NCBI RefSeq assembly: GCF_000967495.1
Contig: NZ_JXXU01000010.1
Span: 1 to 64,000, forward strand
Origin: Vibrio neptunius
GTDB taxonomy: Bacteria > Pseudomonadota > Gammaproteobacteria > Enterobacterales > Vibrionaceae
DNA length: 64,000 nt
Direction: 5' to 3'
The stretch's first letter is position 1, and each line of letters starts with the position of its first letter. Below are positions 17,650 through 26,025 of this stretch, piece by piece. The position numbers were made by a program, and so were the translations under genes. The notes under the pieces are model-generated. The model did not search any database and was not told the origin of the DNA. It saw only the letters and a program-made list of their open reading frames with translations.

Positions 17650-17694
17650 AGCCTGAGACTGTTACCGGGCAGACACAGATAAGAGAGGCTGTTT

Positions 17695-17937
17695 ATGGAA
17701 ATTCATCGACATACGTATTATCGCCTTATCCATCATGGAATCAAAAGCTTGTTAGTTGATCGCATAGGTCATTTCACTGAGCACGAGTATCATGACTATC
17801 TCAATTACATGACTGGCAAATCCAGCTGTTTCTCCATGACTAATGAAGAGCTGGAGGTCGCTGTCGCTAACCTTAAAAACGAAGGCTATCTAGAAGACAT
17901 CAAACCCTTGATACGACACTTTGAAATGCACTCCTAA
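17695..17937 (+). CDS. Small GemA/Gp16-like protein
   Basis: An 80-residue protein of unknown function. The middle and end ([20 protein letters not shown] ... [16 protein letters not shown]) resemble the phage Mu Gp16/GemA (DUF1018) pattern, in which an 'MTGK-S--MT--EL--V---LK--GF' motif recurs. The N-terminus is rich in His, Tyr and Arg. GAGAGG six bases before ATG supports the start. No other phage genes surround it, so it is more likely a domesticated or independently conserved small gene. It lies 290 bases after the luxN-like gene, behind a sigma54-type promoter candidate. Confidence 0.6.
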   Translation: MEIHRHTYYRLIHHGIKSLLVDRIGHFTEHEYHDYLNYMTGKSSCFSMTNEELEVAVANLKNEGYLEDIKPLIRHFEMHS

Positions 17938-18064
17938 TGATACAACACCAAGGCCAGAAAGATATCGCTGGCTTTGGTATGTCATCGCAACAGGGGCTTC
18001 AACCATTGTGAATTGTACAGATTTGGTTAGACTGAGGGCAATTTGGCAACTCACAGACTCTACA

Positions 18065-18616
18065 ATGAAACAACTCATCGATTTTATTCCGCTCATTATC
18101 TTTTTTGTCCTGTATAAAATACACGACATCTACGTAGCTACAGGCGCTCTCATCATAGCGACAGCAATTCAAATAATCGTTACCTACGCCTTATACAAAA
18201 AAGTTGAAAAGATGCAGCTTGTCACCTTCTTGATGGTGGCTTTTTTTGGTGGCCTAACCATATTCCTACACGATGACAATTTCATTAAGTGGAAAGTCAC
18301 CATTGTATACATGGTCTTCGCAATCGGCCTTGCCGTCAGCCATATCATTGGCAAATCCGCCATAAAGGGGATGCTTGGCAAAGAAATTAGCCTGCCCGAT
18401 CCAGTATGGGCGAAGGTTACTGGGGCGTGGGTTGTGTTCTTTTCACTCTGTGCGGGACTCAACGTGTATGTTGCGTTTGAGCTACCACTTGATGTGTGGG
18501 TCAATTTCAAAGTCTTTGGTCTACTTGCAGCAACATTTGGTTTTACCTTGCTGACCGGTATCTATATCTACAAACATCTGCCAAAAGACAAGCCCGAAGC
18601 CGACTCTGGTGACTAA
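18065..18616 (+). CDS. yciB: Inner-membrane septation/intracellular-spread protein YciB
   Basis: A 183-residue protein with about five hydrophobic helices, strongly like E. coli YciB (IspA/septation protein A): [72 protein letters not shown] and GIYIYKHLP. YciB affects envelope synthesis and cell division and, in E. coli, interacts with elongation and division proteins. I chose ATG 18065 over the longer frame from 17921 because the family begins MKQ(L/F)-DF. It precedes yciA and yciI, as in other gammaproteobacteria. Confidence 0.95.
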   Translation: MKQLIDFIPLIIFFVLYKIHDIYVATGALIIATAIQIIVTYALYKKVEKMQLVTFLMVAFFGGLTIFLHDDNFIKWKVTIVYMVFAIGLAVSHIIGKSAIKGMLGKEISLPDPVWAKVTGAWVVFFSLCAGLNVYVAFELPLDVWVNFKVFGLLAATFGFTLLTGIYIYKHLPKDKPEADSGD

Positions 18617-18627
18617 CCACACGTTTT

Positions 18628-18636
18628 TGATATAAT
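18628..18636 (+). promoter_or_regulatory. Extended -10 promoter for yciA
   Basis: TGATATAAT is a perfect extended -10 element; a weak -35 (TGGTGA) lies about 18 bases upstream. It sits just after the yciB stop and before yciA. A hairpin at 18667-18687 lies between it and the yciA start, so its use for yciA would require read-through. Confidence 0.4.
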
Positions 18637-18666
18637 CCACACTAATTTTTCCCCATTGGGGTATTT

Positions 18667-18692
18667 CAGCGGCTGTATTGGCCGCTGTTTAA
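18667..18692 (+). terminator. Terminator-like hairpin between yciB and yciA
   Basis: CAGCGGC and GCCGCTG form a seven-base stem with a seven-base loop, followed by TTTAATTTT. It could terminate yciB transcription or attenuate yciA, whose start codon lies about 20 bases downstream. Confidence 0.55.
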
Positions 18693-18708
18693 TTTTATGG
18701 ATGTCAAA

Positions 18709-19107
18709 ATGAGTAAAGAAATCTCTTCCCCTCGGGGACAAATGCTTTTACGCACCCTTGCCATGCCAGCAGACACCAATGCAAATGGCGATATATTTGG
18801 TGGTTGGATCATGTCACAGCTCGATTTAGCAGGCGGCATTCTAGCAAAGGAAATATCTGGTGGACGAATTGTCACTGTGTCGGTTTCAGGGATAACTTTC
18901 AAAAAGCCAGTTAAGGTTGGCGATGTTGTATGCTGCTACGGTGAATGTACCAAGATTGGCCGTACATCGATGAGCATTGATCTGGAAGTGTGGGTAAAAC
19001 CAGTCAAAGAACACGGCGTGGAAGATCGCTTCATGGTATGTGATGCTACGTTCAACTATGTGGCTATCGACACAGAAGGCAAACCTCGCCCTATCAAACA
19101 AAACTAA
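18709..19107 (+). CDS. yciA: Acyl-CoA thioester hydrolase YciA
   Basis: A hot-dog-fold thioesterase of about 132 residues that hydrolyses a broad range of acyl-CoAs. The strong match to E. coli YciA includes LRTLAMPADTNANGDIFGGW (with the catalytic Asn/Asp region), MSQLDLAGG, TFKKPVKVGDVVCCY and AIDTEGKPRP. I prefer the ATG at 18709 to the one at 18697: GGA lies seven bases upstream and the protein then begins MSKEIS, like relatives. The earlier start would add only four residues. Confidence 0.95.
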   Translation: MSKEISSPRGQMLLRTLAMPADTNANGDIFGGWIMSQLDLAGGILAKEISGGRIVTVSVSGITFKKPVKVGDVVCCYGECTKIGRTSMSIDLEVWVKPVKEHGVEDRFMVCDATFNYVAIDTEGKPRPIKQN

Positions 19108-19220
19108 TCTCACACTTTGCTGTCAGAAGGTCTTTAAAAAGCTGTTACATTCTGTAGAGTTAGGCTAATCACACAATAAGCGGTTTCTCAGTAGCTTATT
19201 TATTATAAGGACATCTATAC

Positions 19221-19517
19221 ATGTGGTATGTAATTTTCTCTCAAGACGTTGAAAACTCCTTGGAAAAACGTTTAAGTGCTCGCCCTGCTCATCTAGAGCG
19301 CCTGCAAAAGTTACAAGATGAGGGCAGACTACTGACCGCTGGCCCGATGCCAGCCATTGATTCGGACAACCCTGGCGAAGCTGGTTTTACAGGCTCTACG
19401 GTGATTGCTGAGTTCGAATCCCTTGAACAGGCTCAGAACTGGGCCGATGCGGATCCTTATATTGAAGCAGGTGTCTACGAAAAAGTGATCGTCAAACCTT
19501 TCAAGAAAGTATTTTAA
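19221..19517 (+). CDS. yciI: YciI family protein
   Basis: A 98-residue ferredoxin-like-fold protein: [47 protein letters not shown] and [13 protein letters not shown]. The conserved His and Asp of the family ([15 protein letters not shown]) are present. Its biochemical role is not settled; some family members are dehydrochlorinase-like. TAAGGAC precedes the ATG. The next gene, a lipoprotein, starts two bases after its stop, so the two are co-translated. Confidence 0.93.
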   Translation: MWYVIFSQDVENSLEKRLSARPAHLERLQKLQDEGRLLTAGPMPAIDSDNPGEAGFTGSTVIAEFESLEQAQNWADADPYIEAGVYEKVIVKPFKKVF

Positions 19518-19518
19518 G

Positions 19519-19917
19519 ATGAAATTAAAGATCGCCTTAGCTGCGCTCTCTGCTGTTCTTCTGGCAGGCTGTGCATCACCAGAGGGAGACAAGCAACGAC
19601 AGCTGGAGCTACTCGCTAGCAACCGTGCCAGTTTATTGGCTTCAGAGTTGCCGATGGAAGCCGGTCCACTTTCTATTATGAGAGCCAGTGCAAAAGGCCC
19701 GTTCATAGAAATCATGATGGTATACAACCAAGATGCCAAAGGCGCCAAACCCATCCAGCAAGTACTTCGCCAAAGCATCAACACATACTGTACCAATCCT
19801 GATACCAAAAGTAATTTGGATGTCGGTTTAGGTTATCGATTGAAAATGCGCAACAGCCGCGGACAGTTAATGGTGGATGAAATCGTAACTAAGCAGACTT
19901 GCCAAGCCAGGCCTTAG
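19519..19917 (+). CDS. Lipoprotein, probable type II secretion pilotin (GspS-beta/AspS type)
   Basis: A 132-residue lipoprotein: a signal peptide ending in the lipobox LLAGC (Cys17) and a mature domain with two cysteines (NTYC ... KQTC) that could form the single disulfide of AspS-type pilotins. The pattern LELLASNRASLLASELP ... GPLSIMRASAKGPFIEIMMVY fits my memory of the Vibrio GspS-beta family, which carries the secretin GspD to the outer membrane. The call rests on recalled resemblance and could be wrong; a generic lipoprotein is the alternative. It follows yciI by two bases. Confidence 0.55.
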   Translation: MKLKIALAALSAVLLAGCASPEGDKQRQLELLASNRASLLASELPMEAGPLSIMRASAKGPFIEIMMVYNQDAKGAKPIQQVLRQSINTYCTNPDTKSNLDVGLGYRLKMRNSRGQLMVDEIVTKQTCQARP

Positions 19918-19944
19918 CCTGCTTTTTCACCCAGTAATTACCCC

Positions 19945-19975
19945 TAAGACCTCGCAAGGCGGGGTCTTATTTATT
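19945..19975 (+). terminator. Rho-independent terminator after the lipoprotein gene
   Basis: TAAGACCTCGC pairs with GCGGGGTCTTA (one G-T pair) across a three-base loop and is followed by TTTATT. It ends the yciI-lipoprotein transcript. Confidence 0.8.
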
Positions 19976-20189
19976 GAAGTATTTACTCACTTCCTCTTGC
20001 CCCTCCAATTAATAAAAACTCAGGTGCATACGAAGTATACGGGGAAAATGAAGTTTTTATGACATCTAAATTACATTATAAAAAGATAAAAACCCCTAAG
20101 TGCTTATTGATTATCAAAATAATCAACCCCAACACGTCTATTTAATCGCCATAAATAAGAGATATAATCTTTAATCTTGCATTCTCACA

Positions 20190-20218
20190 TTGACGCTTAC
20201 CTAATCGCCTTCTAACTT
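20190..20218 (+). promoter_or_regulatory. Sigma70 promoter of the small gene at 20254
   Basis: TTGACG (20190-20195) and TAACTT (20213-20218) are 17 bases apart, and the start codon follows 36 bases later behind a perfect AAGGAGG ribosome-binding site. The preceding 200 bases (19976-20189) show nothing else I can name. Confidence 0.5.
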
Positions 20219-20253
20219 TTCATATTAGTGTTACTACCAAGGAGGATTCCCCA

Positions 20254-20475
20254 ATGAAGCGCGCAAGCAATTCCTATCGCCTGCAACTAATTAAAGAAGT
20301 CGCTACCCGGCAAGAGCGACTCAACTGCGGGGATCCCATGGCTAACTATATTCAAGAATTATTAGACTCAAAGTCTGATTCTGAACTACATACAGAAAAG
20401 CATTATCGCTTTAGCGGCAATCACTTCGACGAGCATGTTGGCGGCTGGGTTAGTGACAAGTGGGGGTTAAAATAA
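20254..20475 (+). CDS. Small conserved-looking protein of unknown function
   Basis: A 73-residue soluble protein, not recognised. It starts MKRASNSYRLQLIKEVATRQ, has a charged middle and ends in an aromatic/histidine-rich segment (HYRFSGNHFDEHVGGWVSDK). AAGGAGG eight bases before ATG is a near-perfect ribosome-binding site and a plausible promoter lies at 20190, so it is likely a real, well-translated gene. No signal peptide, membrane helix or known motif is visible. Confidence 0.7.
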   Translation: MKRASNSYRLQLIKEVATRQERLNCGDPMANYIQELLDSKSDSELHTEKHYRFSGNHFDEHVGGWVSDKWGLK

Positions 20476-20547
20476 CCAGTGACATGAGGGGTATAAGCAA
20501 TAGGGTATACCTCTCGCCTTGGCGTTTGTTTAAAGTGTCTAAAGCAA

Positions 20548-20796
20548 TCAAAAAAGGTCTTGCTGAGGACTTTGGGGATCCGAGTCTGCTTGCTGTTCAA
20601 CTTTGGCACCGAGTATTTTCCGACGATAGCGCTGGCGACATAGTTTAATAATGTGCAATTGCTCGGCAGGGGTAAAAGTAAGCCAATTAAAGCGCTCTTC
20701 ACGCTTGCGCATACAGCCCTTACAGTAGCCTTTTTCATCTACTGTGCATACGCCTACACAGGGGCTCGGGACGACAAAAAATTCTAGCTGCTCCAT
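20548..20796 (-). CDS. DUF1289 family cysteine-motif protein
   Basis: An 82-residue protein with the DUF1289 signature: SPCVGVCTVDEKGYCKGCMRKREER, whose four cysteines (C-x3-C-x7-C-x2-C) probably bind metal, followed by a helical WLTFTPAEQ segment. The family's function is not established. It is convergent with the small gene at 20254. Confidence 0.88.
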   Translation of the reverse strand: MEQLEFFVVPSPCVGVCTVDEKGYCKGCMRKREERFNWLTFTPAEQLHIIKLCRQRYRRKILGAKVEQQADSDPQSPQQDLF

Positions 20797-21009
20797 CTGT
20801 GCCTCTTCATAGTTTTCTCAGCTACGCTTTAAGCACCTATCACTACTTTATTGCATCTATAATTAAATAAAATTCAATAACTTTCATTATGTGACTGTAA
20901 ACAAACTATGACCTTAACCTGACAAAAACAGTGCTTTATAACCTATACTTTGTGCCATTAAAGTCGACAAAGTGTTGATTGATGTTTCTATATTTCGGAG
21001 TTCATTACT

Positions 21010-21456
21010 ATGAAGTTTAGCCCAAAAATATTACTTGCTGCCGTCACTGTACCGTTTGTTATGACGGCTTGCGCAAGCAATGGAGGCGATGTGAAGCAAA
21101 TAACTGTTCAGGACCTTCAACATCACAACTGGGAACTGGTGAGTATTGATGGAAAAGAAATCAAACTTGAAGACCACCAAAAACGACCTCGCTTAGAGTT
21201 GGGCGAAAAAATGATGGCCAACGGCAACGCTGGTTGTAACAACTACTTCGGTCAAGCTGAACTCAAGGATAACCAGTTCCGCATCGAAAAAATGGGCATG
21301 ACTATGAAAATGTGTATGGGTGACGCGATGGATTTAGAGCGGTCATTCTCGACAACGCTCGCTGAATGGAGCGACATGTCCCTGACCAACGAAGGTATGG
21401 TACTAAAAAATGACCTTCATACTCTGACTTTCAAGCTAAGTGATTGGAAAAACTAA
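21010..21456 (+). CDS. META/HslJ domain lipoprotein
   Basis: A 148-residue lipoprotein with a lipobox-like TAC (Cys21) and a META domain: HNWELVSIDGK, NGNAGCNNYFGQAEL, FRIEKMGMTMKMCMG and LERSFSTTLAEW. HslJ-type proteins are outer-membrane or periplasmic, heat-inducible in E. coli and linked to novobiocin resistance; the role here is inferred. GGAG lies upstream of ATG. It is followed by its own terminator. Confidence 0.88.
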   Translation: MKFSPKILLAAVTVPFVMTACASNGGDVKQITVQDLQHHNWELVSIDGKEIKLEDHQKRPRLELGEKMMANGNAGCNNYFGQAELKDNQFRIEKMGMTMKMCMGDAMDLERSFSTTLAEWSDMSLTNEGMVLKNDLHTLTFKLSDWKN

Positions 21457-21474
21457 TCACCCAAAAGGATAAAC

Positions 21475-21503
21475 GAAAGCAGTCGATTGATGACTGCTTT
21501 TTT
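21475..21503 (+). terminator. Rho-independent terminator after the META-domain gene
   Basis: AAAGCAGTC and GACTGCTTT form a nine-base stem around a seven-base loop, followed by TTT. Confidence 0.85.
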
Positions 21504-21660
21504 GTTGCCCGTAGCAAAAGAGAACAAATCTCATACAACCCGTCTACCATTCCTGCAAATACATAAAAAAATTAAATTTTTTCAGTCATAATGAATGAAA
21601 AGCATGGGTAGCACGGTCTATCACAAAACTTATAGATTCATTCAAAGGGTAAGGACAACC

Positions 21661-22803
21661 ATGAAAAGGCTGATCACTTTCATCTCTGCTGCACTTCTGT
21701 CTGTCGGAGTCACAGCACAAGACAATTGGCAACAAGTAACAGAGCAAGCAAAAGGACAAACCGTGTACTTCCATGCTTGGGGTGGCAGTCAAGAAATCAA
21801 CAACTATCTGCGCTGGGCAGATAAACAATTGCAATCACAATATGGTGTGACGCTAAAACATGTCAAAGTCACGGATATCGCCGAAACCACAACTCGCTTA
21901 ATTGCAGAGAAAGCAGCCGGCAAGACCACTGGCGGCAGTGTCGATATGGTATGGATAAATGGTGAAAACTTCAAATCAATGAAGAACAACCAACTGCTTT
22001 TCGGCCCTTTTGTCGAACGTTTACCGAGTTGGCAAAAAGTCGATAAGTCCTTGCCCGTTGATAGTGATTTCTCAGAGCCTACTGAAGGATTAGAAGCACC
22101 TTGGGGGGTAGGCCAGTTGGTATTCATCCACGATAAGATGACGCTCAACAACCCTCCAGCATCGTATGCTGAAATGCTCAGCTATGCCAAAGCATTTCCG
22201 AACAAATTGAGCTACCCTCGCCCACCCGCATTCCATGGCACCAGTTTTCTTAAAGCCGTACTAATCGAACTGACCGCTAATGATCCGTCTCTAGCCAAAC
22301 CCGTTGAACAAGTCGATTTCAATGCTGTCACTGCGCCTTTGTGGAAGTACCTAGATGAATTTCACAAAGTCGCATGGCGCCAAGGCAAACAATTCCCGGC
22401 CAGCTCTGCTGAGACAGTTCAATTGCTCGACGATGGGCAGTTGGATTTAGCCATCACGTTTAATCCAAACTCAGTTTATTCCGCACAGGCGAATGGTAAT
22501 CTGGCCGAAAGTACCACTGTGTACGCCATGGATGGAGGCGCTTTGTCGAACATACATTTCCTAGCAATTCCATGGAATGCGAATGCGACAGAAGGTGCAT
22601 TAGTCGCGATTAATTTTCTTTTAAGCCCTGAAGCGCAATCACGCAAAGGCGATGTGTCTATCTGGGGCGATCCATCTGTACTTGAAAATCAATACCTGAC
22701 AGGAAGTGCAAAGAAAACGACCTTATTTAAATCCGTTGCCGAACCACACCCTAGCTGGCAGGCTGCTCTGGAAGCAGAATGGCAAAAACGCTACGGTAAT
22801 TAA
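21661..22803 (+). CDS. ynjB: ABC transporter substrate-binding protein YnjB
   Basis: A 380-residue periplasmic binding protein with a signal peptide (MKRLITFISAALLSVGVTAQ). The body follows the iron/thiamine-type (family 1) binding fold: GQTVYFHAWGGSQEINNYL, VDMVWINGENF, EAPWGVGQLVFIHD, FHGTSFLKAVLIEL and LDLAITFNPNS. It is the E. coli YnjB type; the substrate is not known. I chose ATG 21661 (AAGGACAACC upstream) over the longer frame because it gives the signal peptide. It begins the ynjBCD importer operon. Confidence 0.93.
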   Translation: MKRLITFISAALLSVGVTAQDNWQQVTEQAKGQTVYFHAWGGSQEINNYLRWADKQLQSQYGVTLKHVKVTDIAETTTRLIAEKAAGKTTGGSVDMVWINGENFKSMKNNQLLFGPFVERLPSWQKVDKSLPVDSDFSEPTEGLEAPWGVGQLVFIHDKMTLNNPPASYAEMLSYAKAFPNKLSYPRPPAFHGTSFLKAVLIELTANDPSLAKPVEQVDFNAVTAPLWKYLDEFHKVAWRQGKQFPASSAETVQLLDDGQLDLAITFNPNSVYSAQANGNLAESTTVYAMDGGALSNIHFLAIPWNANATEGALVAINFLLSPEAQSRKGDVSIWGDPSVLENQYLTGSAKKTTLFKSVAEPHPSWQAALEAEWQKRYGN

Positions 22804-22830
22804 GAACAATCGTTAAGTTACGAGAGCCAG

Positions 22831-24540
22831 ATGTTAAGAGCTGCGTACATAGTATTAATTTTGCTTTGCATTGCGCCAACAATCCCTGGATTAGTTGGTG
22901 TAATGCTCTCATCATTTGGCTACGTTCCTCCTGTTGGCCTGTTCAATTTCTCACTCAGCAGCTATCAGCAGTTTTTCGAATGGCCTGGGATCAAGCACTC
23001 TATTGGGCTGACTTTATTCACTTCTATAGTGAGTACTTATCTTTCTTGCTTAATCTGCTTTGCCATTCTTCAAAGCCTTTGGTTAGACCGCCATTGGCGT
23101 AAAGTTGAAGCACTGCTGTCACCTTTACTAGCAATGCCTCACGTTGCTTTCGCGATTGGATTTGCTTTTCTATTCGCCCCAACCGGTATGGTTGCACGCT
23201 TGTTGGCACAAACCTTAGGTATTGACGTCGATACACATGAAGTAACTTGGTTAGTCCATGACCCTTATGCACTGGGCTTAGCCATGGCACTTTCATTTAA
23301 AGAAGTACCATTTTTGCTGCTCATGAGCATTCCCGTTTTGCAGCAGATTAAAATCGACAAACTGTATCAAGTCAGCTCCTCTCTGGGGTACTCACCTGCA
23401 CAAATGTGGTGGAAGTCGGTCTTCCCTCTTTGGTTAGTAAGAATGCGCTTCGCTTTGTTTGCCGTGATGGCTTATGGCGTTTCCGTGGTGGATTTGAGTT
23501 TGATCTTGGGCCCAACCAATCCACCTACTTTGGCCGTATTAGTCTGGCAGTGGTTTAACGATCCGGACTTATCCCTTATCCCTCGTGCGGCATCAGGTGC
23601 AGTTATGCTGTTTGTGTTAGCCAGTTTACTTCTAGTCTTAATCGTGCTGGTCGAAAAACTACTCGTCGGTCATTTTGGTCAATGGCAATACTCAGGTCGA
23701 AGAGGGTTTAATCTCCCCGGGAAAACGCTGTTTACCTTCTCGGCCATTTTAGCCGGCGTCATGTTTCCACTAATGTTGATCTGGAGTTTCGCTCATCGAT
23801 GGCGCTTTCCGGACCTTCTCCCTACCCGATATAGTGACCGCTTTTGGAACAATGAGTGGCTCAATATATTACCTACGATTAACCAAAGTTTGATCATTGC
23901 TGCCGTCACCGCTTGTTTTGCTGTGATATTAGGCGTTGTAGCTCAGGAAAGTCGTATCCGTTTTCGCTTGCATTTGCCAGGTTATGTTATTGCTTTGCCT
24001 ATGCTTATCCCGCAGCTTTCTATCTTGTTTGGTATCCAGATAACCACTCTCTACTTGTCCAGTGACGCCTATTACGTTTGGGTTATCTGGTCACACGTGT
24101 TCTTCGCGTTTCCATTTGTGTACTTAGCACTGGATGGCCCATGGCGAAGCTATGACAACAACTATACTAGAGCAGCATTAAGCCTTGGGAAAACACCTCT
24201 TTTTGTTTTTTTTCACATTAAGGTTAAGTTGTTGCTGCCTGCCATCTTGTACGCGTGGGCTGTCGGAGCCAGTGTAAGCTTGGCGCAATATCTACCCACT
24301 TTGATGCTCGGTGGAGGCAGGATTGCAACCGTGACCACGGAAGCTGTCGCTCTTTCGAGTGGCTTCGATCGACGTGTTACTGCCATCTATGCGATTTGGC
24401 AAGCCATCTTGCCATTTGTATTCTTTGTCTCTGCCATCCTCATTGGTAGATTCGCACTGAGACAACCTGATTATCAACAACAAACGAACAAGGATGCCCT
24501 TACACATGACGCTGTCCCTAGAAAGCCTCGCCATCCATAA
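22831..24540 (+). CDS. ynjC: ABC transporter permease YnjC (fused two-domain type)
   Basis: A 569-residue permease with two repeated permease halves and about twelve helices, as in YnjC and FbpB-type iron(III) permeases. Each half carries an EAA-type loop for the ATPase (LYQVSSSLGYSPAQMWWKSVF and YTRAALSLGKTPLFVFFHIK). It lies 27 bases after ynjB and its 3' end overlaps ynjD, so the three are one operon. Confidence 0.92.
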   Translation: MLRAAYIVLILLCIAPTIPGLVGVMLSSFGYVPPVGLFNFSLSSYQQFFEWPGIKHSIGLTLFTSIVSTYLSCLICFAILQSLWLDRHWRKVEALLSPLLAMPHVAFAIGFAFLFAPTGMVARLLAQTLGIDVDTHEVTWLVHDPYALGLAMALSFKEVPFLLLMSIPVLQQIKIDKLYQVSSSLGYSPAQMWWKSVFPLWLVRMRFALFAVMAYGVSVVDLSLILGPTNPPTLAVLVWQWFNDPDLSLIPRAASGAVMLFVLASLLLVLIVLVEKLLVGHFGQWQYSGRRGFNLPGKTLFTFSAILAGVMFPLMLIWSFAHRWRFPDLLPTRYSDRFWNNEWLNILPTINQSLIIAAVTACFAVILGVVAQESRIRFRLHLPGYVIALPMLIPQLSILFGIQITTLYLSSDAYYVWVIWSHVFFAFPFVYLALDGPWRSYDNNYTRAALSLGKTPLFVFFHIKVKLLLPAILYAWAVGASVSLAQYLPTLMLGGGRIATVTTEAVALSSGFDRRVTAIYAIWQAILPFVFFVSAILIGRFALRQPDYQQQTNKDALTHDAVPRKPRHP

Positions 24541-25156
24541 AACCAACGGTGAAGCCCTATTCTCTGATTTGAATATATCCGTTTCAGCGCAGGAAGTCGT
24601 TTGTCTAATGGGCCCCAGTGGATGTGGGAAATCAACCTTGTTGAGCTTAATTGCAGGGCATATGAGTAGCGAGTTTGTCCATTCTGGGCACGTGCTACTG
24701 AATGGCATTAACTTGGCTGAACTTGAACCCCATCAGCGACAAGTTGGAATTCTGTTTCAGGATGATTTGCTATTTCCACATTTAAACGTGTGGCAAAATC
24801 TTGCTTTTGCCCTTCCTAACTCAATCAAAGGCGATGAAAGACGCCATCAAGCTATAACTGCATTGAACAAAGTTGAGCTATCACAACTCTCGGACTCTTT
24901 TCCTGATCAGATCTCCGGCGGCCAACGTGCGCGTGTCAGCTTACTCAGAATGCTGCTGGCCAAGCCTAAACTGGCGCTGTTGGATGAACCATTTAGCAAA
25001 CTGGATAAAGAACTTAGAACACAGTTTCGTGACTGGGTCATCGCTCAACTGGTAGAAGCAAACATTCCTACTCTGATGGTGACACATGACAAAGATGATG
25101 TTCCTGAGAATGGGCGGATATTGAGTTGGCCGTGGGAGACTACTCATCATGCTTGA
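24506..25156 (+). CDS. ynjD: ABC transporter ATP-binding protein YnjD
   Basis: A 216-residue ATPase: Walker A GPSGCGKST, Q-loop LFQDDLLFP, signature SGGQRARVSL, Walker B LALLDEPFS, and the switch His in VMVTHDKDD. The ATG at 24506 gives a normal N-terminus (MTLSLESLAI) with AAGGA about eleven bases upstream; the in-frame ATG at 24494 has no properly spaced site. The gene overlaps ynjC by 35 bases and ynjF by eight. Confidence 0.93.
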   Translation: MTLSLESLAIHKTNGEALFSDLNISVSAQEVVCLMGPSGCGKSTLLSLIAGHMSSEFVHSGHVLLNGINLAELEPHQRQVGILFQDDLLFPHLNVWQNLAFALPNSIKGDERRHQAITALNKVELSQLSDSFPDQISGGQRARVSLLRMLLAKPKLALLDEPFSKLDKELRTQFRDWVIAQLVEANIPTLMVTHDKDDVPENGRILSWPWETTHHA

Positions 25157-25754
25157 TAGATTTAGTATCAAAATCATTCGCTCTCCTTTGGCCATTGCCG
25201 CCGCTGGATTGGATAAACTCGGTGTGACCGCAAACCAAACGACGCTAAGTGGTTTTCTTCTTGGGTGTCTGGCGTTTCCTGCTCTCTACTTTGAGCACTA
25301 TGATATGGCACTTGTGTTGATCGTTATTAACCGAGTGTTTGATGGTTTGGATGGCGCATTAGCTCGGCGTCAAGGCATCACAGATGCAGGTGGGTTTCTC
25401 GATATCAGCCTCGACTTCTTGTTTTATTCTCTGATCCCATTTGGCTTTGTGGTCGCTAATCCAGAGCAAAACGCGGTAGCGGGCGCCTTTCTCATTTTCT
25501 CATTCATTGGTACTGGCTGCAGCTTCCTTGCTTTTGCTGTCATGGCAGGGAAACGGGGAATAGAGAATCCTGTTTATAAAAACAAATCCCTTTATTATAT
25601 GAGTGGTCTGACTGAAGGCACTGAAACCATAGCGTGTTTCATTGCGTTTTGTCTTTTCCCGCAGCACTTTGCCATCATTGCTTACCTATTTGGCACAGCC
25701 TGCTGGTTCACGACCTTTACTCGCATCTATTCAGGTTTCCACACTCTGAAATAG
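25149..25754 (+). CDS. ynjF: CDP-alcohol phosphatidyltransferase family protein YnjF
   Basis: A 201-residue membrane protein with the CDP-alcohol phosphotransferase signature near residues 63-90 (DGLDGALARRQGITDAGGFL, then DISLD), all catalytic aspartates present. The lipid or alcohol substrate is unknown. It overlaps ynjD by eight bases, so it belongs to the ynj operon. E. coli has ynjE (a thiosulfate sulfurtransferase) between ynjD and ynjF; that gene is absent here. Confidence 0.92.
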   Translation: MLDRFSIKIIRSPLAIAAAGLDKLGVTANQTTLSGFLLGCLAFPALYFEHYDMALVLIVINRVFDGLDGALARRQGITDAGGFLDISLDFLFYSLIPFGFVVANPEQNAVAGAFLIFSFIGTGCSFLAFAVMAGKRGIENPVYKNKSLYYMSGLTEGTETIACFIAFCLFPQHFAIIAYLFGTACWFTTFTRIYSGFHTLK

Positions 25755-25758
25755 ACAT

Positions 25759-25786
25759 AAAAAAGGTCGCTCAACGCGACCTTTTT
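25759..25786. terminator. Bidirectional terminator after ynjF
   Basis: A strong stem AAAAAGGTCGC / GCGACCTTTTT with a five-base loop and T/A flanks on both sides lies just past the ynjF stop. Confidence 0.9.
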
Positions 25787-25982
25787 AAAAGACAAAATTG
25801 ATTATCACTGCAACCAACAATCCGGACAAGAAACTCGGAACATGAAACTTACGCTTCGGCATAGAGTAGTATTCTGATGCTGGCCCTTCTTGAAATGTTT
25901 TCTTTGATAATTGCTTGATGTAGTCATTTTGCAACTCCGTTCTCCCAACTGAAGTGATTCTGACTTCAGCATAGAAGCTCAA
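25785..25982 (-). CDS. Doubtful small membrane protein
   Basis: A 65-residue open frame on the minus strand ending at the ynjF terminator. Its C-terminus is a single hydrophobic helix (FLSGLLVAVIINFVF) after a basic stretch, which is protein-like, but the only full-length start is TTG without a ribosome-binding site. A 25-residue form could start at the internal ATG. I recognise no family. Alternatively this 270-base gap is non-coding. Confidence 0.25.
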   Translation of the reverse strand: MSFYAEVRITSVGRTELQNDYIKQLSKKTFQEGPASEYYSMPKRKFHVPSFLSGLLVAVIINFVF

Positions 25983-26025
25983 GTTAAGTTGAGGTCAAGA
26001 TGGAATGACAAAGATTTCAGTGCAT

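Noticed and set aside
17405..17694. A Qrr-type small RNA downstream of the luxN-like gene
   Set aside because: The conserved Qrr core (around CTAGCCAACTGACGTT) and a terminator are both absent; the transcript more likely runs into the small gene at 17695.
17695..17937. A prophage remnant signalled by the GemA-like gene
   Set aside because: No integrase, repressor, structural phage genes or attachment repeats are near; one small domain match does not make a prophage.
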